A stretch of DNA of 64,000 nucleotides from Rhodococcus sp. BP22 (GTDB lineage Bacteria > Actinomycetota > Actinomycetes > Mycobacteriales > Mycobacteriaceae), in assembly GCF_014281965.1 (NCBI RefSeq), contig NZ_JACFTB010000002.1, positions 124,001 through 188,000 on the forward strand, read 5' to 3'. Of the stretch, positions 63,137 through 64,000 are shown piece by piece. How positions within the stretch are numbered: position 1 is the first letter of the stretch; each line of letters starts with the position of its first letter. The position numbers were made by a program, and so were the translations under genes. The notes beneath the pieces are model-generated. The model searched no databases and had not been told where the DNA came from. It saw only the letters and a program-made list of their open reading frames with translations.

Positions 63137-63991
63137 TCAGGCCCTCCCGAATGCGCCTATCGCATCGGCTATCCGGCCACCCTGAGCAAACCCCGCTTCG
63201 GCGGTGTCTGCGCGCCTGGCCGGATCGGTTGGGTCCGGTCCGATAGCAGCGACAGCGTCTTCGTCGGGTTGCACGAGTTCCACAGCAGATCCGCGCGCGA
63301 TCAGACGTGCACGCTCACGCTCGAACTTCCCGCCCGAGGGTTCGACGAGACCGACCTTCAGCACCAGCACGCGCGCGAAACCCACTGCCAAATCGACATT
63401 TTCATCGGATCGGACCCCGCCGTCGACATAGCGGTGATCGCCGATGGTAACCGGCGGCCACATCCCGGGGATCGCGCAACTCGCTGCCACGGCGTCGACC
63501 AGCTGCACTCCCGAGCCTCGATCCAACACTCGGTGGCGTCCGGTCACGGCGTCGACTGCAACCACGCGAAGATCGCGGTCGGGCCATCGGTGTGAGGGGA
63601 GCCGTTGCGCGATGACGGTGCGTCGTTCGGCCTCGGGAACGGTTCGAGCAGCGATCGCGGCAGCACCGACCAGCCGGGCGAACTCCTGCTCGTTCCCCCC
63701 TGCCCGCTCGGTTGCCCGAGCGAACAGGTCGAGGACGTCCGTCAAGGAACCGTCCGCTCGCAGCTCGTCTACCTGCAGGGACGGATCGATCTGCCGCGCG
63801 TAGAGATCGCCGAGTGAAGTACCGCTGGTCACTTGCGCTGCCACGGTCGATCCAGCTGACGTGCCGAGCACCATATCGGACCACCCCGGGGCCGTCACGT
63901 CGACACCCGAGCAGGCCATACCGTGCAACAAGCCGGTCTGCCAGGCGATGCCGGCAACCCCACCACCACCGAGAACCAATGCTGTACGCAA
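63137..63991 (-). CDS. Patatin-like phospholipase (start near window edge)
   Basis: 284 residues from TTG 63991; the frame is open to the window edge, so a start further up is possible. Patatin features: oxyanion G-G-G-G-V-A-G, nucleophile G-T-S-A-G-S near residue 43, catalytic Asp in Y-V-D-G-G-V near 190. It should hydrolyse acyl esters of phospholipids or similar lipids. Converges on the amidohydrolase gene. Confidence 0.9.
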   Translation of the reverse strand: MRTALVLGGGGVAGIAWQTGLLHGMACSGVDVTAPGWSDMVLGTSAGSTVAAQVTSGTSLGDLYARQIDPSLQVDELRADGSLTDVLDLFARATERAGGNEQEFARLVGAAAIAARTVPEAERRTVIAQRLPSHRWPDRDLRVVAVDAVTGRHRVLDRGSGVQLVDAVAASCAIPGMWPPVTIGDHRYVDGGVRSDENVDLAVGFARVLVLKVGLVEPSGGKFERERARLIARGSAVELVQPDEDAVAAIGPDPTDPARRADTAEAGFAQGGRIADAIGAFGRA

Positions 63992-64000
63992 CGTGCAACC

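Overview
The window looks like a chromosomal segment of a high-GC, mycolic-acid-type actinobacterium, most likely a Rhodococcus or a close relative. Grounds: strongly GC-rich third codon positions, frequent GTG/TTG starts, DUF3558 lipoprotein and WXG100-type genes, a mycothiol-dependent isomerase-family protein, an IdeR-type iron box, an Rv1272c/Rv1273c-like ABC exporter pair, and a mycobacterial-type initiator tRNA (C1 facing U72). The genus is inferred from family knowledge; no database was searched.

Layout. 0-12 kb: core metabolism and export: alpha/beta hydrolase (cut by the left edge), alkylsulfatase, flavin split-barrel protein, tgt, a heterodimeric ABC exporter, and a TetR-MMPL exporter pair with two tandem palindromic operators. 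12-19 kb: Rrf2 regulator without cluster cysteines, a four-copy 17-bp tandem repeat, DUF3558 lipoprotein with an ESX-like helical partner, YceI and VOC proteins, and a coupled operon of a nine-residue-repeat protein, an RDD membrane protein, a PHP phosphoesterase and a lipoprotein esterase. 19-24 kb: a decayed island. A frameshifted IS3 element abuts the 3' end of a frameshifted WXG100 gene, followed by DUF4839 and zinc-ribbon proteins, and an integrase C-terminal remnant ends in tRNA-Ser(CGA).

24-44 kb: CsbD behind a stress-type promoter, tadA, tyrA, a second heterodimeric ABC exporter, a compact cytosine-methylase/endonuclease/Vsr restriction cassette, MsrC, a DhaK-DhaL kinase and assorted oxidoreductases. 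At 40.7 kb two divergent genes (TetR and ZapE) have both lost their 5' ends at one junction, and a 69-bp hairpin repeat occurs twice just downstream. At 44.1-44.6 kb an AcuI-type reductase gene has lost its middle and carries a perfect 19-bp inverted repeat.

44-64 kb: a base-excision glycosylase, VOC, aldo/keto reductase, Bcr/CflA exporter, an IdeR-boxed orphan resembling the C-terminal lobe of an NRPS condensation/epimerization domain, nfo, a MacB/FtsX-type ABC system, a free-standing A-T-TE synthetase whose adenylation domain lacks the amino-group-binding Asp, a Lon-N protein, tRNA-fMet, a DUF998 gene that seems to start at ATT, and a dienelactone hydrolase/amidohydrolase pair. A patatin-like gene closes the window.

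The points most worth following are the repeat-protein/RDD operon, the iron-boxed condensation-like orphan, the A-T-TE synthetase, the restriction cassette with an unfamiliar nuclease, and the readable gene-decay scars.
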